Positions 1 to 11,090 of a stretch of 64,000 bases of DNA are shown here, piece after piece. The notes beneath the pieces were generated by a model. That model saw only the letters and a list, made by a program, of their open reading frames with translations, did no database searches and was not told the origin of the DNA. This DNA is from Persicaria tinctoria (taxonomy: Eukaryota; Streptophyta; Magnoliopsida; Caryophyllales; Polygonaceae). The stretch's first letter is position 1, and each line of letters starts with the position of its first letter. The position numbers were made by a program, and so were the translations under genes. The stretch is from NCBI GenBank assembly GCA_037127255.1, contig JBANSL010000017.1:66633857-66697856 (forward strand). The letters are read 5' to 3'.

Positions 1-375
1 AGCGTGGAGTCTGTAGTCGGGTCTGGCTGGGGTCGAGGTGGTGCGCTCAGGGCGACTCCGTATCCGGGATTGAGTTTCCTTGGAGTTCGTCTGCACTACC
101 CACAGGAGATAGTGTCCTGCTGTACTACTGGCCCGCGGTGCTACTGTTCGGTGGTGCTTGGCTGCGTTCTTCGGCGGCTTCCTCAACTTTTTGGGTGTTT
201 GGTCTTCTTGAAACGTTTTGTTGTAGAGTTTATTTCTGCTTGGTTCATTACGCTTGTTATTTGTATTTCTGTTTTTAGTTTGTTTTGTTAGACGGTTCGC
301 CGTCCGCCGACTTTGTCGGCCTCTCGAAGAGTCAGGCCTGTCTGACCTTCGAATTTTTACCTAATCAAAAAAAAA
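1..375 (+). mobile_element. 3' end of a poly(A)-tailed retroposon
   Basis: This stretch ends in an A-tract at about 366-379. Its last 80 bases carry a tail (GACGGTT, then GTCGGCCTCTCGA, then TTCGAATTTTTACCTAAT) that recurs at 60,901-61,116 and, inverted, at 23,525-24,342. The upstream part also matches the inverted copy near 23,680-23,980. The reading frame across it has no recognisable domain and I read it as non-coding. The 5' end lies outside the window, so no target duplication can be checked. Confidence 0.7.
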
Positions 376-394
376 AAAAGTAAGAAACCATCAA

Positions 395-775
395 GGGGCT
401 TTTACAATGTAACTGTAAATGGATCAGTTAAATCATCGGACGCCTACAATATTGGTGGTATCATCCGGAACTGCCCTGGTCATGTCAATGATATTTTTTA
501 GACTACGATCCAATTAAAATTTGTACTTCAAACAGAAGCTTTAGCCTTCTGTACAAGTGTAACGATTGCATGCGAGCGAGGACTAAGAAACATAATAATC
601 GAATGAAATTTTCGTGGAGTTGTCCAAGCCATCAGCGTCGGGCCAGAGGCTCCAGGGGAAATACACAAAACCATTGAGAAGATTTACAATATGAAGTTTA
701 ACTTCAACAACGTCAAGCTCAAACACTGCTTTAGGAAAGCAAACTGCAGTGATTATATATTTAACATTTTCTTTC
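395..775 (+). pseudogene. Decayed LINE RNase H domain
   Basis: Read on +, with at least two stops, the translation follows the plant L1-type RNase H pattern. It opens with NVTVNGSVKSSD, then GGIIRN, then ALAFCTSVTIACERGLRN, and ends with LKHCFRKAN. The LINE fragment at 35,840-37,935 has the same pattern (CTGVQLAFDRGLRN, then EFRHCFR), so the two are relatives. Only the RNase H portion is present. It starts directly after the A-tract of the retroposon to the left. There is no function; it is a broken remnant. Confidence 0.65.
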
Positions 776-779
776 AATA

Positions 780-2697
780 TTGTTTTAAAAGTAGTCCTTC
801 TAAAAAAAATTCTACATTTTTTGTTTCTCTCAACTATTTAAATAAAAAATATCATAAATAAATCATAATTTTAATGTTTTTCCAATTATGGAATCTTTTT
901 ATCATCTATGTCGAAATTCTGACTCCGCCACTTGCTTATTGTATCACCTTTTGGATCGAAAGTGGAGGCAGTTGGCATCAAATTTCAAAGGCAATTAAAT
1001 GAAGCTAGTTTAGTCACTAAACCTCACTCCGAGTAATTAATGAACTACTCCGTATTAATGTACAACAAGCCCATGGAAAAAAAGGGTAATTTTAATTTTT
1101 AGGTAAAACACTAAAAATGAATAAAAACAAAAACAGAAAAAAGGGGTCACAAGAAACAACCTGAAAACCATTGGCGCCCAAGACGTCGGGCGCCCACAAA
1201 TTCCCACAGTTCGGAGTGGTTTCGTCACAGAGGCCCGACCCGAACCCCTACCCGGATCTCACCCGTGTTTAGTTTTTGTACGGACTCCGTATTACCGGGA
1301 GGAAATGGGTGGGTTTTAATTACTTTTATATAAGTTACTTTTTTTTTTGAGGAATTTATATGCGTTACCCAGATCCTCCATAATGTACAAATTTGAGCAT
1401 GTGATCATCTTTTTTATGTGTAAAAACTTTTACAAAAAGTAAGACAATTTCATTGATTTATTTTTTTATAATTTTATTTCCCTTTTTGTTTTAAATAAAT
1501 TGTATTTGAATGATGTGTAAAAAATGCCCATTTCACAAATGGAGTAAATTAATAATTAAAAAGTGATATGTATTTTTAAACATCAGGTACAAATGTGTAC
1601 ATTTTGCATGAAACTATTGTAGATATGGTCTAAGATTGACTCTCACGTTATATATTTATATTATATATATATTGACGCAGGAAAAGAATTAGGTCGGGTT
1701 GGCCGCAGCAGAGGCCCTTCCTAGCGCATCCTTTCGGACGAGAACAAGCAGTTATTTATGGATCATCCTCACAGCAAACGTCGACAGGGGATATATGGAC
1801 ACTACGAGCAAGGTAGTCAGCCACAACATTCGATTCCCTGTGCCTTTGGTGGATCCCTAGCTCGTCCACGTTTCTTTGTTTTTCTCTTGCTATTTTTTTT
1901 TCGGTTCAAACATTAGACGTTAATTTTATTACTTAATTGATAAAGATGATTCTACCATAAAATCAATTGACAATAAAATAAATAGTCTATTAGTTTTATA
2001 TATTATAATTCATTTCTACTTTTAATATGAGACTCTTTTTATATCTTCACATATCTCAATAGTGAATTTAATTGTAATTTCCACATAAAAGAAAAAAAAG
2101 GATATTATTATTATTAGGGCAATAAAATTAGTAGACTAGTTCACCTCATATCGGATAGGTATAATATATAAGGAGTTAAATTAGCTCTCATATATGAAGA
2201 GATTTCGTTTTCGAACAAACGCTAAATATTCAGCATATAAGTTCGGTGAGATTCCTTTTAAAACGTAACCCAATCGATTTTATATACTAGGTTTTGAGTT
2301 TTGACATCTTTATACTTTGATGGTTTAAGTCGATCGTTCGATTTTTTTTAACATGTTTTTAATGATGAGTTAAAAACTTTATAAATATTATTTTTTTTTA
2401 AATTTTTTTTATATAAGTTTATTATTAGTAGTAAGAATGAAATTGTTTTAAAAATATTAATAAAAAAATTTGATATTTAATAGAGTTTTTAGTTCATTAA
2501 AATGATTTAAAAGTCAAAATAACTTAAAAATTATAACCGGCCAATATGGGATTGATTTGATGTAAAAACACTTGAATAGGTTTGGTTCTCATTTTTATAA
2601 TGTATTTAAAATTTATGTTATTTTATGCATTATAATTAAAAAGAACGAGAATGCAAATTACCCTAAATCGTCTTAAAAACAAACTGTATATTATTTG
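780..2697. other. AT-rich intergenic DNA, no gene seen
   Basis: No coding region or RNA gene is supported here. The stretch is AT-rich with short homopolymers and two ACTCCGTA-type octamers near 1,048 and 1,284. A short, more GC-rich patch at about 1,140-1,320 has no recognisable product. Confidence 0.6.
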
Positions 2698-2706
2698 GGT
2701 TTTAAT

Positions 2707-3657
2707 CTATGTAGCACGGAAACGGAAACTGACACAGGACACGGACACGGGAAGACACGGGGAAACGGCAATTTCAAAAAACATAGGACACGGATACGGC
2801 AAAGATATATGATATATATGTCATTTTAAAGGTCTTGCAAAGATGTATACATTTATACTAATAAGAGCCACCTAGATGTTAAGACCAATGAGATATAAAT
2901 AAATAATTATATAACATTTCAAATCAAAATATATACAAATAAACATTGCTAAGTCTAAAAATATATCAAAGTATAGAGATGAGGCGGTTTATCATCATGT
3001 CTTGTTACCCCCCTCCTGCTGTTCTGCCAACTATATCAAGTTATCAACATAATCCCAAAGTAGTCCACTCCATCTCCACTTTCTATTTCAAAGAAACACC
3101 CCCTCGATCTGCTACCTTAATTAGTTTGTGAGCCTGAACCATCATCAATTTCTAGATCCTACACCTAAATCTCATATAAATTGAAATCAAACATCACTCA
3201 ATCAAAGTAACCCTAAATCTGAAAATAAATCAAGGTATAGAGAGGGAGTGAGATAGGGAGAGAAGATTTGAAGGGAGATTGATAGGAACGACACTCGTTT
3301 GTGTTCAGAAAGCCCGACGATCGACGGTGGCTGGTGCAGATCGAAGAACGGCGGTGGCTAGTGTAGAACAGCGCTCGGCGGTGGCTAGTGCAAAAGGACG
3401 CTCAAGAAGAAAAGGGCAAAGGGTGATAGATGGGTTTGCTTTTTTCTTTTTTATTTTAATTATGAACCGGGTTTTTTTTAATTCCAAACCGTGTCCATTA
3501 TTTGTGAACCGTGTCCAAGGCGTTTCCATCGCGTTTCCATACGTGTCCGAAGTTTGACCGTTTCTTGACCGTGTCCAGGCGTTTTCGAGGTGTTTCGTGT
3601 CGTGTCCGTGTTTCCGACACGACACTGTGCCCCACATAGGCGTTTCCGTACTACATA
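2707..3657. mobile_element. MULE-like non-autonomous element with 9-bp TSD
   Basis: The ends are inverted repeats: CTATGTAGCACGGAAACG on the left, matched by the complement of CGTTTCCGTACTACATAG on the right. The 9-bp string GGTTTTAAT flanks both sides (2698-2706 and 3658-3666), which is the target duplication length typical of Mutator-like elements. The subterminal DNA is full of CGTGTCC/GGACACG repeats in opposite orientations. The interior (about 2,950-3,450) is unrelated and includes a GGTGGCTAGTG motif seen about three times. No transposase is present. The interior could be a captured host fragment, but I do not recognise a source. Confidence 0.75.
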
Positions 3658-3666
3658 GGTTTTAAT

Positions 3667-4730
3667 TAGTTCATTTTGTGCCTGAAATATATATTTTGTA
3701 AAAATGTAAAACTTATAAATATTGGGGTATGAAATTGCGTGGGTTGTCCCATTGACTTGTTGTCGTGTAGCCTTAAAGGACTGCTTCTGCCTATTTCGGA
3801 ACTTTGATGCACTATTTAAGTATTTAGTGGAAAGACACAACTTTCTCATTTCTCTATACATAAATCATAAATGAATTGAACTTGCCTACACATTAGAATA
3901 TACCCTCATATTTATGATAGAGATTGGTTGGACTGAACCACAATCGAATACCTATCGTTCTATAATCTATAGTGTAATCTAAATCGGATTTTATAAGACG
4001 ATTAAATATATTTAAGTCACGTTCAACAATGACTCTATTTATTTATTCACAGGATATCTTATATGTCTATTTTAATTAATTATTATAATTAATTTTTATA
4101 CCGTGGATATAAATTCTACTCCGTATCATTTTACCTTAATTTATTTTATAAATATTTTACCTTGAATTACTTTGTTTTTAGTCGTTAAAATTGGTTATAT
4201 TATATAGACAGGTTAGTTATATATTAAGATAGAACATTTTTTTTTTGTTTAAAAAAAAATCAATCCATATTTGTTTAGTCTCACACTATCGTTGGCGAGA
4301 CTCACATACCATTTCTAAAGTGGTGTGTTGAGAGGTGAATGAGACCAAAAGTGTCTCACATCGAAAAGTTGAACATATTAAACCCTAGTATATGAGTCGG
4401 TGGACTACTACTTTTATTGTCAATTGATTTTAGAATAAAACCTCACTCGGCTTTTATTGTCAATTGGTTTGATATGCATAGGAAAAAAAAAAAGAGGGGA
4501 GTGGGAAAAGCAACAAAATAGCACCACACTCTAGCCAGGTTCTATTCATGTGGCAAACCCCCCTCCCCCCATAACTACAAAACCCCCCAAATTGAACACC
4601 CACCCATCTCATTCAAAAGCCAACTACTGCTAGCTTCTGAAATCCAAACACTAAAATTTGTGATAAAAATCGATCAAGATTGATCGAGAAGGAAGCGTAC
4701 GCCAATTCAAGAACACGGGTGGGGATCGAT
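3667..4730. other. Upstream region of the LBD gene
   Basis: No gene is seen. GTCTCACATCG at 4353-4363 resembles the plant snRNA upstream sequence element (RTCCCACATCG). It is followed after 25 bases by TATATGAG at 4389-4396, a spacing like that of plant Pol III snRNA promoters, but no snRNA sequence follows. A T-rich tract and a C-rich patch (about 4,558-4,570) lie before the gene. The promoter of the LBD gene should lie here, but I cannot place a convincing TATA box. Confidence 0.4.
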
Positions 4731-5831
4731 ATGAGGACGAGCTGCAACGGGTGCAGAGTGCTCCGGAAAGCATGCAACGACGACTGCGCCATCCGCCCAA
4801 GCCTCGACTGGATCAAGTCCCCCGACTCTCAGGCCAACGCCACCTTCTTCCTCGCCAAGTTCTATGGCCGCGCCGGCCTCCTCAACCTCGTCTCCTCCGC
4901 TCCCCCCGCCCTCCGCCCCGGTACTTTTCCTTTTCACTCCCTCGGTTAAAAATATGTTATTTTAGGAAGAAAATACGGTTAATAAAAAAATATATGATCA
5001 TTTTAGGTATTTTTGTATATACTTTTAAATCTTTTTCAAATGACATACTCCGTATTTAATTAATAGACAAATTTCAATATCATAATATTCCGTTTATTTT
5101 TTTGATATTTGATTTTCAGGTAATTTTGTTTGTTAACACGGCATGATATGCATAATTTCTTTATTAACAAAAAGAATTATTAAAACCAAAAAAAAAAACA
5201 AAAAGAATTAAATGTTACAATTATGTTTCATTCTATAAAATTTTATTGACGATAAATATTATATTTTTCGGAAGAAAAAATATAAATAAATATTTTTTTG
5301 TTGTAGGAAGGAAAAAATATGTAAAATATATTATTGATTTTTTAAAAATATTAATATATTGAATTTTGGCGGAAATTGGTAATGGATTGGGCAATTTGGG
5401 CAGCTATATTTAAGTCGCTGTTGTACGAGGCATGCGGGCGGATAGTGGACCCGGTTCACGGGTCGGTCGGGCTAATGTGGTCGGGTCAGTGGCACCACTG
5501 CCAAGCCGCGGTGGACGCCGTCATGAAGGGCCTCCCCATCATGCAGCTGCCCAACTCCCCCGCCGCTGGTGGGCCCACCACCGTCATGCCCCTCTCCCCG
5601 ACGACCGCGGCCCTCAAGCAGTGCGACATCCGCCACGTGTCCTCCAAGGGCCGAACCCGGTCCAGCAAGCCGAGGGGAGGAGCGTCCGGGGTCGAACAAC
5701 CGGACCGGTCGGATCAGGGCGAGAGCATGACCTCAAATGAGACGGTGGAGCCCACCCTGGCGAACCGGGCTGACCCGGGTTTGGAGCTGACGCTGGGGTG
5801 GGGTCACCACGAGTACCACCACAGCTGGTAA
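4731..5831 (+). CDS. Class II LOB-domain (LBD) transcription factor, two exons
   Basis: The exons are 4731-4920 and 5404-5831, giving 205 residues. The intron has GT at 4921 and AG at 5402-5403. Joining the exons rebuilds an alanine codon inside the motif [17 protein letters not shown], which places the splice with confidence. The N-terminus [15 protein letters not shown] holds the CX2CX6CX3C zinc motif of the LOB domain. [20 protein letters not shown] and the [19 protein letters not shown] block are diagnostic of class II members (LBD37-42 group), which lack the full leucine-zipper coil of class I. The C-terminus has LELTLGW, an EAR-like LxLxL variant, so a repressor role is plausible. The start is the methionine next to the conserved RTSC; the upstream frame is open but not conserved. 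It stands alone, with repeats on both sides. Class II relatives act in nitrogen and anthocyanin regulation in other plants, but the exact orthologue is not certain. The closest remembered match is the LBD40/41/42 subgroup. Confidence 0.93.
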
Positions 5832-6239
5832 ACGACAAAAAAAGGGGGAGAAGTCAGGTGTCGGTCACGTGAGTAGTTTCAACCTTCAGGTGGCAATATT
5901 TTGGCGGCTGTCTCTTTAACATCTATCTAATCGAAAAAGCTCTTTTGTCTCCATCTCTTTCTTTCTTTCTTTTTTTGAATTTTTTTAGTTTTGTCTTTTC
6001 TGTTTTGTTCATTGTATATATTATATTCACTACTCCGTATAATATATAAATGGAATATATTATATATAAATAAAATACAGTAGGCTGAAATTCAATATAT
6101 AAATGGACTATATTTCAGTGTGTAACCTTGAATTTGTAAATAAAGAGCGGTCATATCCAGAGTCCGAATTGGGGACCTTTGGATTTTTCAGTGTGTAACC
6201 GCATCGCTATGAAGGCTAAAATTGTGAATTATAGCAATT
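5832..6239. other. 3' flank of the LBD gene
   Basis: This stretch holds the likely 3' UTR and terminator of the LBD gene. AATAAA hexamers at about 6068 and 6137 are candidate polyadenylation signals. Nothing else is recognised. Confidence 0.4.
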
Positions 6240-7840
6240 AAGTTAAAAGGTTAAATTATAGAAAATCACCATATATAGTATCGATCATTTTGCACAAAAC
6301 TATAATCGCTTAAATTGAAATGGAAATCATTCTTAAAAAGCTACATGTTGATAAAAGATAACCCACTTCACATTTTGCATTAAAATTGTTATTTCTTGTA
6401 TTTATAATATATATCTTAAACCTTATATTAGCATGAAGTTGTAAATGAATAGTAACTCCCACTTATAATTTTTTAATTGTTTTTTTATGGTTGAAATGTC
6501 TATTTTGCCCTTACAAATTGTATTCCCATCTTCTATATGTTATACCCTTTTAGGTAATTTCCTTATTTGTTTGTAAAATGTCTTTTTTAACCTAAAAAGT
6601 TTGAATTTAAAAATATTAATTTTTTTATTTCAATGTCCTTTTATGTCTTTTAAAAATTATAAATTTTCATATTTCATCAATTTCACCCAACTTTATGTTT
6701 TTTTCTTAAAATATCAAAATTACAACTTTAAAGTTTTCTCAAATAAATCATACTTTATGTTTTAAAAATTAAACCACCCAAATTGTAACTTTTAGGTTCT
6801 ATTAATTATAATTTATCATATTTCATCAATTTCACCCAATTTTATGTTTTTTTTTCTTAAAATACCCAAACTGCAACATTAAAGTTTTCTTAAATCAACC
6901 ATATTTTATGGTTTTAATTAACTACCCATATTATAACTTTTAGGTTTTCTTAATCAACCCGACTTATATACATTAAATGATAAAAAGTTATCCTACCAAT
7001 TAATTTATAATTCTAAATTAATATATGAAATAATAATATTGAAACGGACATTTTCTAGGAACTATGAATTCTTAAAAAAATATTTAGTGCGTTTTGGGTT
7101 TCTTTTTTGTTTTGATTAATAAAATTTTTAAAAGACTACCTTTCTTTATATTTTTTTAATTGAAAGATATCATTCTTATTACCTTAAAAAATTTCAAAAT
7201 AATATACTTACAGTTTCTTATAATGATGCAATTATTATTTTTACTATATATTATAGAATTGTATAAGGAAAATAACTCAGTTAGAACTATTTGTACATGT
7301 GAATATTTACACGCATATAAAAAGTAACGTGTACAACATTTGTAAGGAAAACAATCAAGTTACAACTATTTGCATATATAAATATTTACACACATATAAA
7401 AAGTAATTTGTACAATCCAAATACGATTAGACCGCGCGCATGCGCACGGCGCCTGACCTAGTAAAAGGTAAAAGGGAGGTCGTCTTTAAACGAATTTCAT
7501 TATATTTTTCATTTGAGAAGAAGACCGAGAGGGGTAGGAGAATAAACACCTGAAAGAATTTTGAACCAACTAAGTCAGGGATGGCCAACTTCGAACTAAA
7601 TAAATCAAGGATGAAACACTTGAGAATTGCCAATAAATGATTTGAGATATTGGTGATGACCGATGAAGGGACAAAAATAGTAATTTTATACTTTTAATAT
7701 CAAGCTTAATGTAAAAGATGGGATGAGTGGTCTTTTTCAAACATCTATTTTTAAAGGGTGGTTCTTGAAATTTTCAATTTAAAAGGTGATTTTATGCAAA
7801 ATGGTATATTTAAAGGGTGATTTTTTAGAATTTATTTAAA
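6240..7840. mobile_element. Degenerate foldback element
   Basis: The left end (about 6,245-6,330: AGAAAATCACC, then TTTTGCACAAAA) and the right end (about 7,740-7,840: the complement of AAAAAATCACCCTTTAAAT and TTTTGCATAAAATCACC) are diverged inverted repeats. The right end belongs to the same AAATCACCCTTTAAA-type family as the element at 16,721-17,590. The interior is AT-rich, with internal repeats around the words CAACTTT and TTAGGTT (6,660-6,950), and has no transposase. The edges are approximate and I see no clear target duplication. Confidence 0.45.
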
Positions 7841-8690
7841 GTAATATTTCGGTCTAATCCAAAACCCGTTAGATTTGACCCGTCCCACCCAATAACTCGG
7901 ATGACCCTAAACATGGTTTTTCTAGGCCAGGTTTCCAAAGTGACCTAAACTCGAATAAATGGAAATCCAAAATACTTGAGTATTTAAACTCAAATAAAAA
8001 AATGTAATAATTTTGCACTAATAGAAAACTATAAAATATTATAAAAGTTATGTAAAAAATATTATATAAATATTATATATAATATCTAATAAATGTAAAT
8101 TATAAAGTAAAAATCTAAAAGTGAAAGGAAAATGATATAAACATTTGTAAGATCTAAACAAAATGGGGATTTCATACTCCTCATCGGAGATCCCTAACTG
8201 GGGCAAAGGTGAGGATTGAGTTGGGGATACTATCCCTGTTTTCATCCCCATTTCAATAATGGGGATTTTCCACATGGATCAGGAAGTCCACACCCCATTG
8301 TTATCTCTAACAATCAACCTAATAAGAGACTGGATATTGATGGACCCGAACCGATGGGGTGACCCGAGATGGATCGAAATCGAATAGGTGTGGTAAATGT
8401 AATCATACGGCAGAGCAAAAAAACAAGACGAAATGCAAAGCAAAGAAAAAGGAGGACAAATGGGAAGTACACTGTAAAAGTGAAGAAGGGTGTGACCACG
8501 TATGTACGGACGTGCCTTTCATGCACCGTCCTTTCACTCTTCTCCTTTACGTTTTCCCTATTTTATCTCGGAGTATTTTTTTTATTTTTTTTTAAATCAA
8601 GGTAAAAAATTCGAAATCCCAGATATGTACCGCTAACGTCTGAGAAATTGAGAGTACGAACTGAAAACGGCAAATGGCAAAACCAATATA
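7841..8690. other. Intergenic DNA, no gene seen
   Basis: No supported gene. Short open frames on both strands around 8,300-8,600 lack domains and overlap each other, as expected by chance. A G/C-richer patch with ACCCGAACC words near 8,340 may be repeat-derived. Confidence 0.5.
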
Positions 8691-8696
8691 CAACCA

Positions 8697-9470
8697 AGAA
8701 CAAACACCACCTCAGAGACAATCAGAAGATTCATGCGTCACTCAAAGGAACTAGGCACGTCGGTCCGCGTGGAAGCATGGGACAGTGCAGGGGTGAAAAG
8801 TGAATATAGATAATATAGGTGCATGTCAGTGTTCTAAAAGGCGCTAGGTGGTCACTAGGCGATGAGCGGCCGTCTAGCGCCTCACATGTTTTATCCATTG
8901 AAATATAGGGAAATAATCAAGTTTAGTCTAAGTCTGCCTAGGCACCGCCTAGAAGTCCGCTTAATCGCCTAGGCGTTAGGCGGCTGTCCACCACCTAACG
9001 ATCGTCTAGCGTCTTTTAGAACACGAGTTGTGGTATAGGTCGAATAATCGTTTTGATATAGATTTGGTATAATGAATCAATGATGGTGCACTAATGTATG
9101 TACGGACGCCGCGGTGGACACAATCAAGAACAAACACCACCTCGGACACAATCAGAGGATTCATGCGTCACTCAAAGGAACTAGGCACGTCGGTCCGCGT
9201 GGAAGCATGGGACAGTGTAGGGGTGAAAAGTGAATATAGATAATATAGGTGCATGTCAGTGTTCTAAAAGGCGCTAGGCGGTCGCTAGGCGGTGAGCGGC
9301 CGTCTAACGCCTCACATGTTTTATCCATTGAAATATAGGGAAATAATCAAGTTTAGTCTAAGTCTGCTTAGGCACCGCCTAGAAGCCCGCTTAATCGCCT
9401 AGGCGTTAGGCGGTTGTCCACCACCTAACGATATAGATTTGGTATAATGAATCAATGATGGTGCACTAAT
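8697..9470. repeat. Direct segmental duplication carrying a MITE
   Basis: Two head-to-tail copies begin AACAAACACCACCTC (about 8,699 and 9,128). They share the words ACGTCGGTCCGCGTGGAAGC, the MITE at 8,829-9,024 and the trailing GATGGTGCACTAATGTATG. Copy two lacks about 50 bases between two GAT words; in copy one this stretch runs from the MITE right end to just before ATAGATTTGG. That is a deletion with 3-bp microhomology that removed one MITE terminus. No gene is present. Confidence 0.85.
8829..9024. mobile_element. MITE of about 196 bp with 19-bp terminal inverted repeats
   Basis: The left end GTGTTCTAAAAGGCGCTAG matches the complement of the right end CTAGCGTCTTTTAGAACAC with one mismatch. 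The interior is built from GGCGCTAGGCGG / CCGCCTAGGCG words and would fold into a strong hairpin. A truncated second copy starts at about 9,250. The superfamily is not certain because no clean target duplication is visible. Confidence 0.75.
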
Positions 9471-9719
9471 GTATGTAGGGATATAAATATGTCCTGAAAC
9501 AAAACCCTAGTTCCCATCCCGTCGCCACCAGCAACTCGGCCCAACCGCCATATGCCGGACCTCCGACCATCGCCTTCAATCAGCACAAGCCTTCGCCTTC
9601 TCCAGTCAAGAGAGCAAGAAACAATAGAGTGAGCCACTCCCGTAAATCTGAAAAGCGTCAGAGAAATAAAAAAACCTTCTACAAATCAAAATAAACATAG
9701 TGGTATCCTCCTCAATCCA

Positions 9720-11090
9720 ATGAAAAACATGAGGGGAATTACATCCAGTTCCTCGGTTTGGCGGCGTTTGGCCCTCGGTGTTCGACAGGTTCGTTGGCGC
9801 TCTTCTGTCCCTGACGGGAGTGAAGTCTCTTCACTCCATCTTTGCCCTCTGTCAAGACTGAACCCCTACCAGATTTGTGCTGCTCGGCCATTTCACGACC
9901 ATCGCTGGTCTCTAATTGGGTTTAACAGCCCCCAGTTCCACCGATCAAAAATTGGGTTCCTCTCTCTTATGATACACTTGATCTATCCTATTGTTCACCA
10001 GCAAATGTTCGATATATATCATACTTGCGTATGTATTGGGGTTCCTCGCCCTCCTTTTACTACCATATCTGTGTTCTTTTGCTTTGGCAAACTTGTTCAT
10101 TGGGTTGCCTTTTCGAGTTTGTTCTGCTGGTTGTCTTGTTCACCTTGTAGGTCTTCGGTTTGTCGCTGTGAGCTGGGCATTCTGGTTGGCTTTTCGTCTA
10201 CTCATGGACTGTCAAAGCTAAACGTTTTCGGTTTCAATCAAATGTTTCATCCGTTCTTTGGCCTACAAGCCACTACCTTTTCAAACTCTTCTTTGAGAAG
10301 AGCTACAGTTAATTATCAAGAGGACTTTACGACCTCTTCTTGGTTCACCGCCTCGCCATACATATCCCGGTTTCATCATCTTGGGCATAAATGTTTCATA
10401 TCGGCTCATGTGCACATTTTACACTTCGTGCACCAACCATGGGCTGTGTCTATGATTATTGAATTTATATCTTTTTATTTGACAGACCTTATACCCAATT
10501 TCCATATACAAATTGTTGTTGGTGTTGTCTTTTTTCATCTGATTTGGCACACCTTCTCTTTTACAGATTTCTTATCCGAATTCTATGTACCCTTGCTGTG
10601 TGTTTTATTCCCGTCGGCCACTCGGGTGTGTAGGGCTCTCGTGCTCCTCCCTATATGTTGTTCTAGGTTGGCTGTGCGTGGGTGCTCTCGGCTTCGGGGG
10701 GGCCTCTTGCAGTCCTGCAGCGCTCGTTTGGGGGAGTCCTTGCTGCTGTCTAAAAGCTACCAAACTATCTCCATCAGTACGCCCTCTTCGGGCTCCTTCG
10801 GCTCACAAGCACTGTATTACCATTGTAAAAACATTTATAAGCCTTACCGGGCCAAACTTTTGGATCACCATTCATTTACACAATCTGTAATATATGTATA
10901 TCTACACGGCTATTGTCTTTCTTTCACACCAATTCACAAGTGGTTCAGCAACATCTTCAAGTCTTGGCGGACATTGTTCCTTTACAAAAACTATATGATA
11001 AAAAATCATAAGCTCAAGGATCTCTTGGGTCTTTCACTATCTACAAAACGTTCCTACACGGAGGCTCATTATCCAAAAAGGTTTTCATGA
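9720..11090 (+). CDS. Doubtful 456-codon ORF upstream of LINE ORF2
   Basis: This open frame ends in an ATGA overlap with the start of the LINE endonuclease frame at 11,087. That is the arrangement expected if it were ORF1 of the LINE with coupled reinitiation. Against this, the translation is rich in F, S, H, C and hydrophobic runs. It has no CCHC zinc knuckle, no RRM and no coiled coil, so it does not look like known plant L1 ORF1 proteins. It may be a long 5' leader that stays open by chance. I assign no function. Confidence 0.25.
   Translation: MKNMRGITSSSSVWRRLALGVRQVRWRSSVPDGSEVSSLHLCPLSRLNPYQICAARPFHDHRWSLIGFNSPQFHRSKIGFLSLMIHLIYPIVHQQMFDIYHTCVCIGVPRPPFTTISVFFCFGKLVHWVAFSSLFCWLSCSPCRSSVCRCELGILVGFSSTHGLSKLNVFGFNQMFHPFFGLQATTFSNSSLRRATVNYQEDFTTSSWFTASPYISRFHHLGHKCFISAHVHILHFVHQPWAVSMIIEFISFYLTDLIPNFHIQIVVGVVFFHLIWHTFSFTDFLSEFYVPLLCVLFPSATRVCRALVLLPICCSRLAVRGCSRLRGGLLQSCSARLGESLLLSKSYQTISISTPSSGSFGSQALYYHCKNIYKPYRAKLLDHHSFTQSVIYVYLHGYCLSFTPIHKWFSNIFKSWRTLFLYKNYMIKNHKLKDLLGLSLSTKRSYTEAHYPKRFS

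Noticed and set aside
3279..3861. Overlapping frames on both strands near 3.3-3.9 kb
   Set aside because: They lie in or next to the MULE-like element and have no recognisable domain.
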